Shown piece after piece: positions 8,093 through 15,784 of a stretch of DNA of 26,392 nt. The stretch lies in assembly GCA_937891905.1 (NCBI GenBank), contig CALATT010000031.1, forward strand, positions 1 through 26,392, in the 5' to 3' direction. The notes beneath the pieces are model-generated. The model had not been told where the DNA came from, ran no database searches, and worked only from the letters and a program-made list of their open reading frames with translations. A program made the position numbers and the translations under genes. Every line of letters begins with the position of its first letter. The stretch's first letter is position 1. Source of the DNA: an uncultured Bacteroidales bacterium. GTDB taxonomy: Bacteria; Bacteroidota; Bacteroidia; Bacteroidales; Paludibacteraceae.

Positions 8093-9247
8093 CTATAGGA
8101 CTGCGGTGTAGAGCGCGACGATTTGCTCCCCGGTGACTTCTCTTGGGTTGCCCGGTGTGCATACATCTTGGATAGCTTGCGCTGCCAAAGCAGGGATATC
8201 CTCTGCAGTGATATTGAGTTCTGATAGTTTCTGCGGGATACCTACTCTAATGCTGAGTTCTTGCACCGCTTTGACAGCCGCTTCTGCTGCTTGCTGCTTA
8301 TCCATAGCAGAGGTGTCCACTCCCATGGCTTGTGCTATATCGGCATACTTATCAATACAAGCCGGCATATTGAAGTTCATAACCACTGGTAAAAGTAAGG
8401 CATTTGCCACACCATGAGGTATATCAAACAATGCTCCTAATGGATGCGCCATTCCGTGTACCAATCCCAGTCCTACATTAGAGAAAGCCTGTGCAGCGAT
8501 ATATTGCGCGAGTGCCATTCCTTGTCTGGCGTCTGTATTGGTAGGTTGCTCTACTGCTAATGGGAGGTATTGGGCAATCATCTTGATGGCTTGTATCTCA
8601 TACATATCTGACATCACCCATGCGCCTTTGGTGATATATCCTTCGATAGCATGTGTGAGTGCATCCATACCTGTAGCTGCTGTGAGTCCCTTAGGCAATG
8701 AATACATGAGTTCTGCATCCACGATGGCTACTGCAGGTATATCGTTCGGATCGACACATACCATCTTGGTTTGTCTTTGTTCGTCAATGATGACATAGTT
8801 GATAGTTACTTCAGCGCCGGTGCCTGCAGTAGTAGGGAGTGCGATGATTGGTACTGATTTATGCTTGGTAGGTGCTACTCCTTCGAGGCTAACGACATCA
8901 GCAAACTCAGGGTTATTATTCACAATACCAATGGCTTTTGCGGTATCAATAGATGAGCCACCTCCGATAGCGATGATACAATCGGCTCCGCTGGCTTGGA
9001 AAGCCGCTACTCCTTGCTTCACATTGGTGACAGTAGGGTTTGGTTTGATTTCTGAGTAAATCTCATATGGGAAAGCCACTTCGTCTAAGACGCTCGTCAC
9101 CATTGCGGTAGTGCCGCAGGCGATAAGTCCTTTATCAGAGCAAACGAGTGCTTTGGTGAGGTTCATACGCTGTAATACTTCTGGCAATTGCTTTCTTGCG
9201 CCAGGACCGAAGTAAGAAACTTCATTTAGGATAAAACGATTGATCAT
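8093..9247 (-). CDS. fucO: Lactaldehyde reductase / 1,2-propanediol oxidoreductase (iron-dependent alcohol dehydrogenase)
   Basis: 384 residues, close to E. coli FucO (about 382), and recognisable along its whole length (RFILNEVSYFGPGA, SVPIIALPTTAGTGAEVTIN, GLGLVHGMAHPLGA). FucO reduces L-lactaldehyde to L-1,2-propanediol with NADH, regenerating NAD during anaerobic rhamnose or fucose breakdown. Visible features are the nucleotide-binding GGGS at 95-98 and the metal ligands Asp195, His199, His264 and His278, in the spacing of the family. I chose the ATG at 9245-9247 because E. coli FucO aligns from there (MINRFILNE against MANRMILNE). The frame stays open upstream only because it reads through a heptamer array. 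It is the last gene of the polysaccharide utilization locus, 79 bases after the rhamnosidase stop, which supports rhamnose as a product of the locus. It is likely cytoplasmic. Tandem arrays lie on both sides. Confidence 0.92.
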   Translation of the reverse strand: MINRFILNEVSYFGPGARKQLPEVLQRMNLTKALVCSDKGLIACGTTAMVTSVLDEVAFPYEIYSEIKPNPTVTNVKQGVAAFQASGADCIIAIGGGSSIDTAKAIGIVNNNPEFADVVSLEGVAPTKHKSVPIIALPTTAGTGAEVTINYVIIDEQRQTKMVCVDPNDIPAVAIVDAELMYSLPKGLTAATGMDALTHAIEGYITKGAWVMSDMYEIQAIKMIAQYLPLAVEQPTNTDARQGMALAQYIAAQAFSNVGLGLVHGMAHPLGALFDIPHGVANALLLPVVMNFNMPACIDKYADIAQAMGVDTSAMDKQQAAEAAVKAVQELSIRVGIPQKLSELNITAEDIPALAAQAIQDVCTPGNPREVTGEQIVALYTAVL

Positions 9248-9317
9248 AGTAGTGAGTAATGAGTAGTGAGTAATGAGTAGTGAGTAATGAGTAGTGAGTA
9301 ATGAGTAGTGAGTAGTT
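9248..9317. repeat. Heptamer array abutting the fucO start codon
   Basis: Ten consecutive heptamers begin directly at the base next to the fucO ATG. Eight alternate strictly between AGTAGTG and AGTAATG (plus strand), followed by AGTAGTG and AGTAGTT. The real unit is therefore 14 bases. The array occupies all but about 9 bases of the spacer between fucO and the rhamnosidase stop (9327-9329), so it forms the whole local leader of fucO. No separate ribosome-binding site or promoter is visible. Confidence 0.92.
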
Positions 9318-9326
9318 TCTGGTTTT

Positions 9327-11903
9327 TTAGAGGGTGAGGGATAGTGTATGTGTGCCGGGAGTGTATTGTTTGGGTTCGGAGCCATCCGGCAGGATGACAG
9401 TGGCTGTTGTGGATTCTGGAATAGAGAAAGTCCAGGTCCATTGTGCTCCCTCGTAACGCCAAGAACTGGTGATGAGTCCTGATTGTGAGTTGTATTCTGC
9501 TTTGAGGAATCCGAGTCGTGGGTCAGGCACTGGTTTGAGTATGATATGCTTGAATCCTGGTTGCATGATATCGGCATTGATACCAGCTGCTGTCTGCCAT
9601 ATCCACTGGCACACACATCCATACGCATAGTGATTGAAACTATTCATGCCATTAGGCGCCATACCTTTCTCAATGGTGTAACTATTCCATCGCTCCCAAA
9701 TAGTGGTAGCGCCATTATCAACCGAATATAGCCAACTGGGGTTTCGTCTTTGGAAGAGCAGTTCGTATGCCACATCTACCATTCCATTATCCGTGAGTGT
9801 CTGCATGAGGATACTGGTTCCCAAGAATCCTGTTTGTAGGCAGTTGTTATGGTCCACAAAGTTTTGGCGCAGACGATCAATCATATTCTGCTTTGCTTGT
9901 CCTGTTAGGAGTTTGTTTCTGAGTGCAAAGAGTGCAGGCGTCTGCATGGTATTGAGGATAGGCAGTTTGAATTCTCCATCTGGTGTGAGGAAGCGATTGG
10001 TGACATATTCCTTCGCCTGCGCGAGCATATTGATATATTTAGTAGTATCGTTATTGGTTAGGCGTGCCATATCAATCATTTTCTCTGCATTGATAATCCA
10101 ATAAGAGCCATATAGGTATGACCAATATTCTGCTGCTTCAGGGCGCAATCCATTGGCATCCCATGGTTGTCCCGTGAAACTCTCCAATGCTTCGTAGCTA
10201 AGCCAGTCCGCCCATTGGTATCCTCCATTATCAGGAAAGAGGGCTGTATGGTCGAAATTCACTTCTGCTCCGTGATTGATATATCGCTCCATAGAGCTCC
10301 AATGTTGCTTAATGAGGGCTGTATCACCGAATTGCTTGAGGATGACCCATGGAACGATGATGCCTGCGTCAGACCATCCTACGCGCGCCATATCCACTGG
10401 GCTGGAGCCATATTGTCCAAATGGCGCTACGCCCGGGTAACCTCCGTTCTCTTTTTGGGTATCGCGCAAGTCGCGTAACCATTTGCGGAAGAAGGCATTG
10501 GTATTAGCGAAGAAGGTTCCCGTTTCCGCGAAGACTTGTGTATCAGCAGTCCATCCTAAGCGTTCGTTACGCTGTGGGCAATCAGTTGGTACAGAGAGGT
10601 AATTACTGCGTTGTCCCCATAAGGTATTGGAGATGAGTTTATTAACCAATTCATTACCCGTAGTGATGGTTCCTATTTCTATTTCATTGGTGATAGAAGA
10701 GACAGGGATTGATTGGAGGGCATAGATAGTAACGGTATTGGTGGCTTTGATAGCCGCATAACGATAGCCGAAGAAGGTATATCGTGGGTGGTATTGTACT
10801 GGTTGGTCATTCTGGGCAAAGGTGTATTTCATAGTAACACCTGTTTCTGGTATGCGCAGGTTGGTTCTATGCACCGATCCTTCTGGTCCGTCCATACCTC
10901 GGAGATGTGCTCCGAGTGAGTCGTTGAGCAGTTCGCCTCCTTCAAAAGTGACAACTGTTCCTTCTGGTGCATCAAAGATGAACTGTGGTACTGCTGCGCA
11001 GTTCTGCCCAAAATCGATGACTAAGGTTTCACCAGCATGGATAGTCATCTTATCGCCTGATTGGTATTCTCTATCGATGACTACTTTACCGAAATGGGTG
11101 TCGTCTGCATTCTCTATTTGGGAATAGACATATGCCTTTTGTGGTGCGAGTGCGAGGTCGTATCGTAGATACACTTCAGCGCCATTGGATGGGAGTATTT
11201 CTCCATTGAACTCATTATTTAGTTCAGGTGTGGTGAGTTTTTCTGGTGTATCATATCCCATTGGGATGCGTGCGTCATATTCTTCACCATCAAAGATAGC
11301 TGCATGCGTGACTGGTCCTGCTATGCCTGCTTTCCAACGGGTGGTATCGGTGTATATATATTCCACGGTGCCATCTGTGTATGTTATTTGTAGGTCTGCT
11401 CTGAAGGCGCATTTCTTGCCATACATACCTTTGGTGCCCGCTGGTGTGATTATTTTATCTGCCCACCATCCCGGTGTGACTTGTGCAGCCAGTGTATTGG
11501 AGTCGCCTTGTGCAGTATTGAGTGCATCCGTAATATCATAAGCAAATGCGTATTTCGTCTTGGCATAATCGGTATATCCCGGTTTGAGCACTTCTTTCCC
11601 TACTCTTTTGCCATTAACAAAGAGGTCATATACGCCGAGTGCTGTGGTGACCCATACGGCTTTTTGTATCTGCTTTTGTGGAGCAAAATTAGCCATGAAC
11701 CAATTGGCGCCATCTGCTGCTCTGCTGCCGTCATAGACGGTATCGGTCACTACTGGTGCGTCCACCACAGATATCCATTGTGATTGTGATTGTATCTGTG
11801 CTTGTACGCGTTCTCCCACCACCTCATCTGGAGTGATGGTATATTGCTGATTGCATGCTGCGAGCATTATGATTGCCGCGAGAAGAAGTGTGTGCTTTTT
11901 CAT
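9327..11903 (-). CDS. GH78 alpha-L-rhamnosidase, lipoprotein
   Basis: 858 residues. I chose the ATG at 11901-11903 because it starts a clean lipoprotein signal (MKKHTLLLAAIIMLAAC, lipid-anchored Cys17). An upstream in-frame ATG would spoil it and overlap the previous gene. The order of bacterial rhamnosidase domains is present: N-terminal beta-sandwiches, an (alpha/alpha)6 barrel and a C-terminal beta domain (IMQPGFKHIILKPVPDPRLG). The signature DCPQRNERLGWTAD carries the expected general acid Glu447. TIWERWNSY carries the expected catalytic base Glu737. GH78 enzymes are inverting and release terminal alpha-L-rhamnose from plant or microbial glycans and glycosides. The start is one base after the stop of the GH128 gene (11905-11907), implying translational coupling. 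Probably displayed on the outer membrane or in the periplasm; which one cannot be decided here. Confidence 0.92.
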   Translation of the reverse strand: MKKHTLLLAAIIMLAACNQQYTITPDEVVGERVQAQIQSQSQWISVVDAPVVTDTVYDGSRAADGANWFMANFAPQKQIQKAVWVTTALGVYDLFVNGKRVGKEVLKPGYTDYAKTKYAFAYDITDALNTAQGDSNTLAAQVTPGWWADKIITPAGTKGMYGKKCAFRADLQITYTDGTVEYIYTDTTRWKAGIAGPVTHAAIFDGEEYDARIPMGYDTPEKLTTPELNNEFNGEILPSNGAEVYLRYDLALAPQKAYVYSQIENADDTHFGKVVIDREYQSGDKMTIHAGETLVIDFGQNCAAVPQFIFDAPEGTVVTFEGGELLNDSLGAHLRGMDGPEGSVHRTNLRIPETGVTMKYTFAQNDQPVQYHPRYTFFGYRYAAIKATNTVTIYALQSIPVSSITNEIEIGTITTGNELVNKLISNTLWGQRSNYLSVPTDCPQRNERLGWTADTQVFAETGTFFANTNAFFRKWLRDLRDTQKENGGYPGVAPFGQYGSSPVDMARVGWSDAGIIVPWVILKQFGDTALIKQHWSSMERYINHGAEVNFDHTALFPDNGGYQWADWLSYEALESFTGQPWDANGLRPEAAEYWSYLYGSYWIINAEKMIDMARLTNNDTTKYINMLAQAKEYVTNRFLTPDGEFKLPILNTMQTPALFALRNKLLTGQAKQNMIDRLRQNFVDHNNCLQTGFLGTSILMQTLTDNGMVDVAYELLFQRRNPSWLYSVDNGATTIWERWNSYTIEKGMAPNGMNSFNHYAYGCVCQWIWQTAAGINADIMQPGFKHIILKPVPDPRLGFLKAEYNSQSGLITSSWRYEGAQWTWTFSIPESTTATVILPDGSEPKQYTPGTHTLSLTL

Positions 11904-11904
11904 A

Positions 11905-13284
11905 TTATTGTATTTTTTGTCCCATCGCATTGTATGTAGCGCCATTGGTATGGATAAGTAATTGTCCGTTCTCTAAGGTCTTGATAGCTTTGGTGGTGGT
12001 ATTGGGTGATTGAATGTCTTGAGAAGGTTGTCCGATAGAGAGCCACTCATTGTAGTACAATCGTCCATTGCTATAGAATTTGATGCGGTGCTTACCTGCA
12101 GTGAAGTGGACAGGGAAAGATTGCGTCTCCCAATGGTCAAAATCAGTGGTGGAGGTAGCTTTGGGTTGGATAGTAGTTATTTTGACATCATCTTCATAGA
12201 CATCAATCTTGGAATTATTCTTGCATGCGATGCGCATGAAGACATCATATGTGCCATCCGCAGGTATCTCCACGAGGTATTCCGCCCATGAGCCAGTGGA
12301 CATATCTTTGAGCATGATGGTATTGGTGTCATCTGTAGAAGGGCGGATAGTGAGTGATTTACCGCTTTGGTAATGCGCAGCTGGTATTTTCTCGCCTACT
12401 TGGTGATAATAGGTGGAGTCGAAAGAGGACATATTGACATACACTTTTCCAAGGTCGGTGAGTATTCCTTCTCCGAGGTCAAGCAAGTTGATTTGCCATA
12501 CGCGACTATAGGTCATAAACCATGCATAGCGGAAGACATGTGGGTGCTTCTCGAGCATTTCGAGTTCGGTAGTTAGGAATTTGATATGGTCCTCTGGTGT
12601 GGCAGACGAAGAGCCATCGTTATAGTTAAATTCTGTGAGCCATATAGGTCTTTTGTATTTCTCCCATAATTGGTCGAGGACTCCTTTCATAGCTCCGGCA
12701 GGCATGTAGAGGTGAATCGCGATGTGATCCACTCTACAGTCTGGGCATAATTGGAAGAATCTATCGTACCAGTCAAAAGGATTGGTATATTCGCGATTGG
12801 TTTCCTCATCGCGCACCGCACCTCCTGATGGTGCATAGTTAAGCGCTGGTCCGACGAGTGTGAGTCCAAACTCATCTGCAATCTGCTCCATGTATTTCCA
12901 TTGGGAAGCAGCATACTGTGGTGTCATGCGTGATTGGGAGGTGAAGTTGGGTTCGTTAAAGCCCAAAAGGTATTTGATAGATGGGTGTTTACGGAGATAA
13001 TCGCGGAGTTTATTTTGTCCGTCTTCTCTATCAATTCCTCCTCCCCATATCATAGGTATATAATCCATGTTTAGGTTTTCCCAGTCATTGGTTACAGGAC
13101 TCGGAGCAGTAAATGTCCAATTATAAAACCAGCTAAGTCCAGGATTGAGTACTTCAAAATTAGCGCGATAGCTCATGTTATTGGATCCTGCACCTCGTTT
13201 AAAACTTCTTGGTTGCTCTGCATTGATGGTGCCTGCAACCAGCAAGGCAGCCAAAAGCGTTAATGTGATTGATTTGCGATTCAT
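11905..13284 (-). CDS. GH128 endo-beta-1,3-glucanase with CBM6-like module and T9SS-like tail
   Basis: 459 residues with signal peptide (LLAALLVAGTINA). Residues about 27-290 match the GH128 family (Glyco_hydro_cc, a TIM barrel). Recognisable points are KRGAGSN, SWFYNWTF, MDYIPMIWGGG, the acid/base Glu111 in LLGFNEPNF, AIHLY, and the nucleophile Glu218 in IWLTEFNYN. Characterised members cut beta-1,3-glucans. Residues about 300-418 (AEYLVEIPADGTYDVFMRI, GKHRIKFYSNG, YYNEWLSI) look like a CBM6-type carbohydrate-binding module. The last residues (LENGQLLIHTNGATYNAMG) form a short T9SS-like sorting tail, so secretion to the cell surface or medium is likely. The gene follows the 240-residue secreted gene and is coupled to the downstream rhamnosidase. 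GH128 assignment is from motifs; the exact linkage cut is inferred. Confidence 0.85.
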   Translation of the reverse strand: MNRKSITLTLLAALLVAGTINAEQPRSFKRGAGSNNMSYRANFEVLNPGLSWFYNWTFTAPSPVTNDWENLNMDYIPMIWGGGIDREDGQNKLRDYLRKHPSIKYLLGFNEPNFTSQSRMTPQYAASQWKYMEQIADEFGLTLVGPALNYAPSGGAVRDEETNREYTNPFDWYDRFFQLCPDCRVDHIAIHLYMPAGAMKGVLDQLWEKYKRPIWLTEFNYNDGSSSATPEDHIKFLTTELEMLEKHPHVFRYAWFMTYSRVWQINLLDLGEGILTDLGKVYVNMSSFDSTYYHQVGEKIPAAHYQSGKSLTIRPSTDDTNTIMLKDMSTGSWAEYLVEIPADGTYDVFMRIACKNNSKIDVYEDDVKITTIQPKATSTTDFDHWETQSFPVHFTAGKHRIKFYSNGRLYYNEWLSIGQPSQDIQSPNTTTKAIKTLENGQLLIHTNGATYNAMGQKIQ

Positions 13285-13306
13285 TGTTTAATTAATTTAT
13301 TAGAGA

Positions 13307-13333
13307 CCGGTGGTTGTTACCAGCAACCACCGG
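13307..13333. other. Perfect 10-bp inverted repeat in intercistronic spacer
   Basis: CCGGTGGTTG (13307-13316) and CAACCACCGG (13324-13333) are perfect complements with a 7-base loop. On the transcribed (minus) strand a small GCC-GAAA-GGC hairpin, with a GNRA-type tetraloop, precedes it at about 13340-13350. The sequence after the main stem is A/T-rich but has no U-run. It is therefore more likely an mRNA-stabilising or partial termination element than a full terminator. It separates the 240-residue gene from the GH128 gene. Confidence 0.6.
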
Positions 13334-13356
13334 CTGTGTGCCTTTCGGCAACGATA

Positions 13357-14079
13357 TTATAATTTTGTACCTAAAACATTAAATTTCACACCATTCTTGA
13401 GGATTACGATTTGTCCATTCTCGATGGTTTTAGCTGCTTTCACGCTATTCTCGATGTCTTCGATACCTTCGGTATCATTTCCATCTGTGAAGTACCAAGC
13501 GTCAATACAGAGTTGTGTAGTAGCTGTATTGTCATTGGTAAGCAAGTTGAAGAGATAACCAGTTGTCAATGGTTCTGCGAAAGAGATACCTTTGTCGAAG
13601 ATGTCATACATAGGGATCTCGATTGTTTGCCATGTTTGGTTGTCCTTGGTAGTCACCATAGCAGCGAGGTCCAAGTTGCATTTGGTATCATCTACAACAG
13701 CGAGTGTCCAGAAAGGCACATCTGTTTTGCACACGATAACCATTTTCCAGTCCTCTGTGATAGCTGATAAGTCAAGTGTATTTGTGACTGCCCATGTAGC
13801 GCCGTAGTAACCAGCAGCAGGTGCACCTGAATTGTCTGGATGGCACATGAAGGTCATGTAGCTATAACCAGAAGGTCCAGCGTCACCACTTGTTTCGAGT
13901 GAGCAAGTCATTGATTGATCTCCCCAGTCACGGATCCAAAGCATCAATTCGGTGTTCTCCATGATGGCGGTGTTAGCAGTTAATGGGATGGAGCGATCAT
14001 CAGCCATCACATAATAACGCTCTGCGTACATCATGCCTGTCATAACTAAGGCAAGAGCTAAAAAGATAGATTTTTTCAT
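13357..14079 (-). CDS. Secreted protein, single beta-sandwich module with T9SS-like tail
   Basis: 240 residues. The signal peptide MKKSIFLALALVMTGMMYA is followed directly by ERYYVMADDRSIPL. That is the opening of the type-B module also found in the 1536-residue protein and in the partial gene at 1-822. The body shows alternating beta-strand patterns ending WQTIEIPMYDIF and TTQLCIDAWYFTDGN, the layout of a galactose-binding-like carbohydrate-binding fold. The end (IENGQIVILKNGVKFNVLG) is a short T9SS-like tail. No catalytic motif was found. Its place between two glycosidase genes of the locus suggests a surface or released glycan-binding protein, but this is inference; I do not recognise a named family. 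Confidence 0.8.
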   Translation of the reverse strand: MKKSIFLALALVMTGMMYAERYYVMADDRSIPLTANTAIMENTELMLWIRDWGDQSMTCSLETSGDAGPSGYSYMTFMCHPDNSGAPAAGYYGATWAVTNTLDLSAITEDWKMVIVCKTDVPFWTLAVVDDTKCNLDLAAMVTTKDNQTWQTIEIPMYDIFDKGISFAEPLTTGYLFNLLTNDNTATTQLCIDAWYFTDGNDTEGIEDIENSVKAAKTIENGQIVILKNGVKFNVLGTKL

Positions 14080-14139
14080 TGTGATAATGATTTTAGTTAA
14101 TAATAAGGGTTATTTATCATGTCACCCTTTGGTGAACAT

Positions 14140-15741
14140 TTACTTGAATATTTGTGGATATTTGCCTATGAAATAGACGGGTGTGCATGACCACGCATGG
14201 CATGCTGAATTGACTGGAGTGAAGTCATATGGGGATATAAAATCATTGGTAGGGTCATATGCTTCCCAGAAGGTATCTGCTCCTTTTCTGACCATTCCTC
14301 CCCAGTAGTCTAACAAGTAATTTTTGGCTTGCTCATTCATACCTGCCATTATCAATGCTTCAATGAGGTAGTGGGTGGCGTATGGTGTGCCTGGCATGAC
14401 TGTTTGCGGATTTGCGAGCGCTGTGGCGAGTGCTTTTTGCGCCTTTTTGCCTTTGATTACTTCTGCTTTGATGGCCCATGTCTGACTTAAGATGGAGACT
14501 TGTTTATCTGGTCCACTGACGAATACGCCTTGCTTGGCGTCATACATATGTTGGGTAGCAGCCTTGGTCATTTGTGCTGCTATTTTAGGGTATTGCGCCA
14601 CTTCGGCTTGCTTGCCAATCATAGTAGCGAGTTGATAAGTTTGCTTGAGTGCAAAGATAGTGGCCATCTGCATGGGTGTAGCCACATCAAGTCCGTCTCT
14701 CCAATCAAAGAAGATCCACACATCACGCTTATTGATATCAAAAATATAATCCTCTCCGACATAAGTGAGTGCATCTTCTATTTGCCTTTTTGCCACAGGC
14801 CATAGTTCGTTGGCTGTCTCGTAGTCCTCTGTATCAATGAGGTATTCCAGCAGGGTGGAATTCCATATGAGGGCATAGGTAAGCATGTATGAACCAATTT
14901 GCGGATGGGGTGTGGGTTTCTCAAATATATTACTGATTATCACTCCATTTTCGTCTGCGAGAGCTGCGAAGAGGTATAGGCAGCGTTTGGTGAGTTCGAA
15001 ATTACGGAATGAGTACCTATTTGCCATGGCTTGAAGGTAAAGGTCACCTGCCCATAAGCGCTGATCTCGTTTAGGTCCATCTTCATAGACGGTCTGCATA
15101 CACTCGCGGAGTGTTTCTACGCTGACGGTACGAATGGAGTCCATGAGGGGATGAGCAGTAGTAGCGGCGCATTGATCTTCTCCTGCGCTGCTGACAGCAT
15201 CGAAGGACACTTGTGAGAGCGCACAATCGAAATCCATGGAGGTACCTATCACTTCGACTTTGAGGTATCTTCCTGCCATTCGGCGTGGGATGGTGATGGC
15301 TTGGTCAGTCTGTAGGATATTGATTGTTTCCTCTTGCATCCATGCTCTACTGAGCCATGCTTTCCATGGTTCGAGCGGTGTATTGAGTTCCGCAGGCAGT
15401 TCTCCCATGAATAGTTTGAGTCGGATAGGTGCGTCTTGGCATCGGCGTAGGGTTTTGGTATTGATAGTGAGGTATCCCACCATATGACGCCCAAAATCGA
15501 ATGTAAAGACTTGTCCTTGCTCTAATGGTCGCTGGTAGATTTGCTGCGGAGTGATATCTGCTTCCACGAATTTCCATCCTTGAAAGGCATTGCTATCTTG
15601 CTCTGGCGTTACCATTCGTACGGGCACACAGGTAGTGTGGTGCAACTGCGGTTTCATACTTTCTGCTTTCTCCAACCAAGTAGCCGACTGGGGATAGAAC
15701 GCAGAAGTGATTGTAAGTAATATCGATGCGAGGAAGTTCAT
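14140..15741 (-). CDS. Divergent GH78-like (alpha/alpha)6 protein
   Basis: 533 residues with a short signal peptide (MNFLASILLTITSAFYPQS). An N-terminal beta region (FTFDFGRHMVGYLTINT, ITIPRRMAGRYLKVEVIG) resembles the beta-sandwich domain of bacterial rhamnosidases. An (alpha/alpha)6 barrel follows. The motif YEDGPKRDQRLWAGDLY is the counterpart of DCPQRNERLGWTAD in the neighbouring GH78 enzyme, but Gln227 stands where the general acid Glu is expected. The counterpart of the base is present as Glu493 in DTFWEAYDP. Proteins of this form are often annotated as GH78-related hydrolases; whether it cleaves rhamnose, another sugar or nothing is uncertain. It lacks the C-terminal part of full-length GH78 enzymes, in line with its short length. 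It lies in the operon between the GH3 gene and the 240-residue gene. Confidence 0.75.
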   Translation of the reverse strand: MNFLASILLTITSAFYPQSATWLEKAESMKPQLHHTTCVPVRMVTPEQDSNAFQGWKFVEADITPQQIYQRPLEQGQVFTFDFGRHMVGYLTINTKTLRRCQDAPIRLKLFMGELPAELNTPLEPWKAWLSRAWMQEETINILQTDQAITIPRRMAGRYLKVEVIGTSMDFDCALSQVSFDAVSSAGEDQCAATTAHPLMDSIRTVSVETLRECMQTVYEDGPKRDQRLWAGDLYLQAMANRYSFRNFELTKRCLYLFAALADENGVIISNIFEKPTPHPQIGSYMLTYALIWNSTLLEYLIDTEDYETANELWPVAKRQIEDALTYVGEDYIFDINKRDVWIFFDWRDGLDVATPMQMATIFALKQTYQLATMIGKQAEVAQYPKIAAQMTKAATQHMYDAKQGVFVSGPDKQVSILSQTWAIKAEVIKGKKAQKALATALANPQTVMPGTPYATHYLIEALIMAGMNEQAKNYLLDYWGGMVRKGADTFWEAYDPTNDFISPYDFTPVNSACHAWSCTPVYFIGKYPQIFK

Positions 15742-15749
15742 TATGTTTT

Positions 15750-15784
15750 AGATTGCAGATTTTAGATTTTAGATTACAGATTTA
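15750..15784. repeat. AGATTxx heptamer array filling the GH3 / GH78-like spacer
   Basis: Five consecutive heptamers (AGATTGC, AGATTTT, AGATTTT, AGATTAC, AGATTTA) fill the 40-base spacer. They begin 8 bases upstream of the GH78-like ATG and overlap the TAA of the GH3 gene (15782-15784). A 25-base stretch, 15751-15775, occurs identically at 25471-25495 beside the YitT genes. Confidence 0.88.

Noticed and set aside
7945..8166. 73-residue minus-strand open frame with repeating ISPI-type residues
   Set aside because: It reads the tandem arrays 3' of fucO and part of fucO in another frame; the repetitive product is a by-product of the repeats.
9248..9628. N-terminal extension of FucO by about 127 residues
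   Set aside because: The frame is open only because it reads the heptamer array and then runs antiphase through the rhamnosidase gene. E. coli FucO aligns from the ATG at 9247.
11904..11945. Upstream start for the GH78 rhamnosidase (MALHTMRWDK)
   Set aside because: It overlaps the end of the GH128 gene and would place 14 residues before a clean lipoprotein signal peptide.
14105..14129. Inverted repeat AAGGGT / ACCCTT upstream of the 240-residue gene as a terminator
   Set aside because: Only 6 bp with a 13-base loop and no U-run on the transcribed strand; too weak to call.
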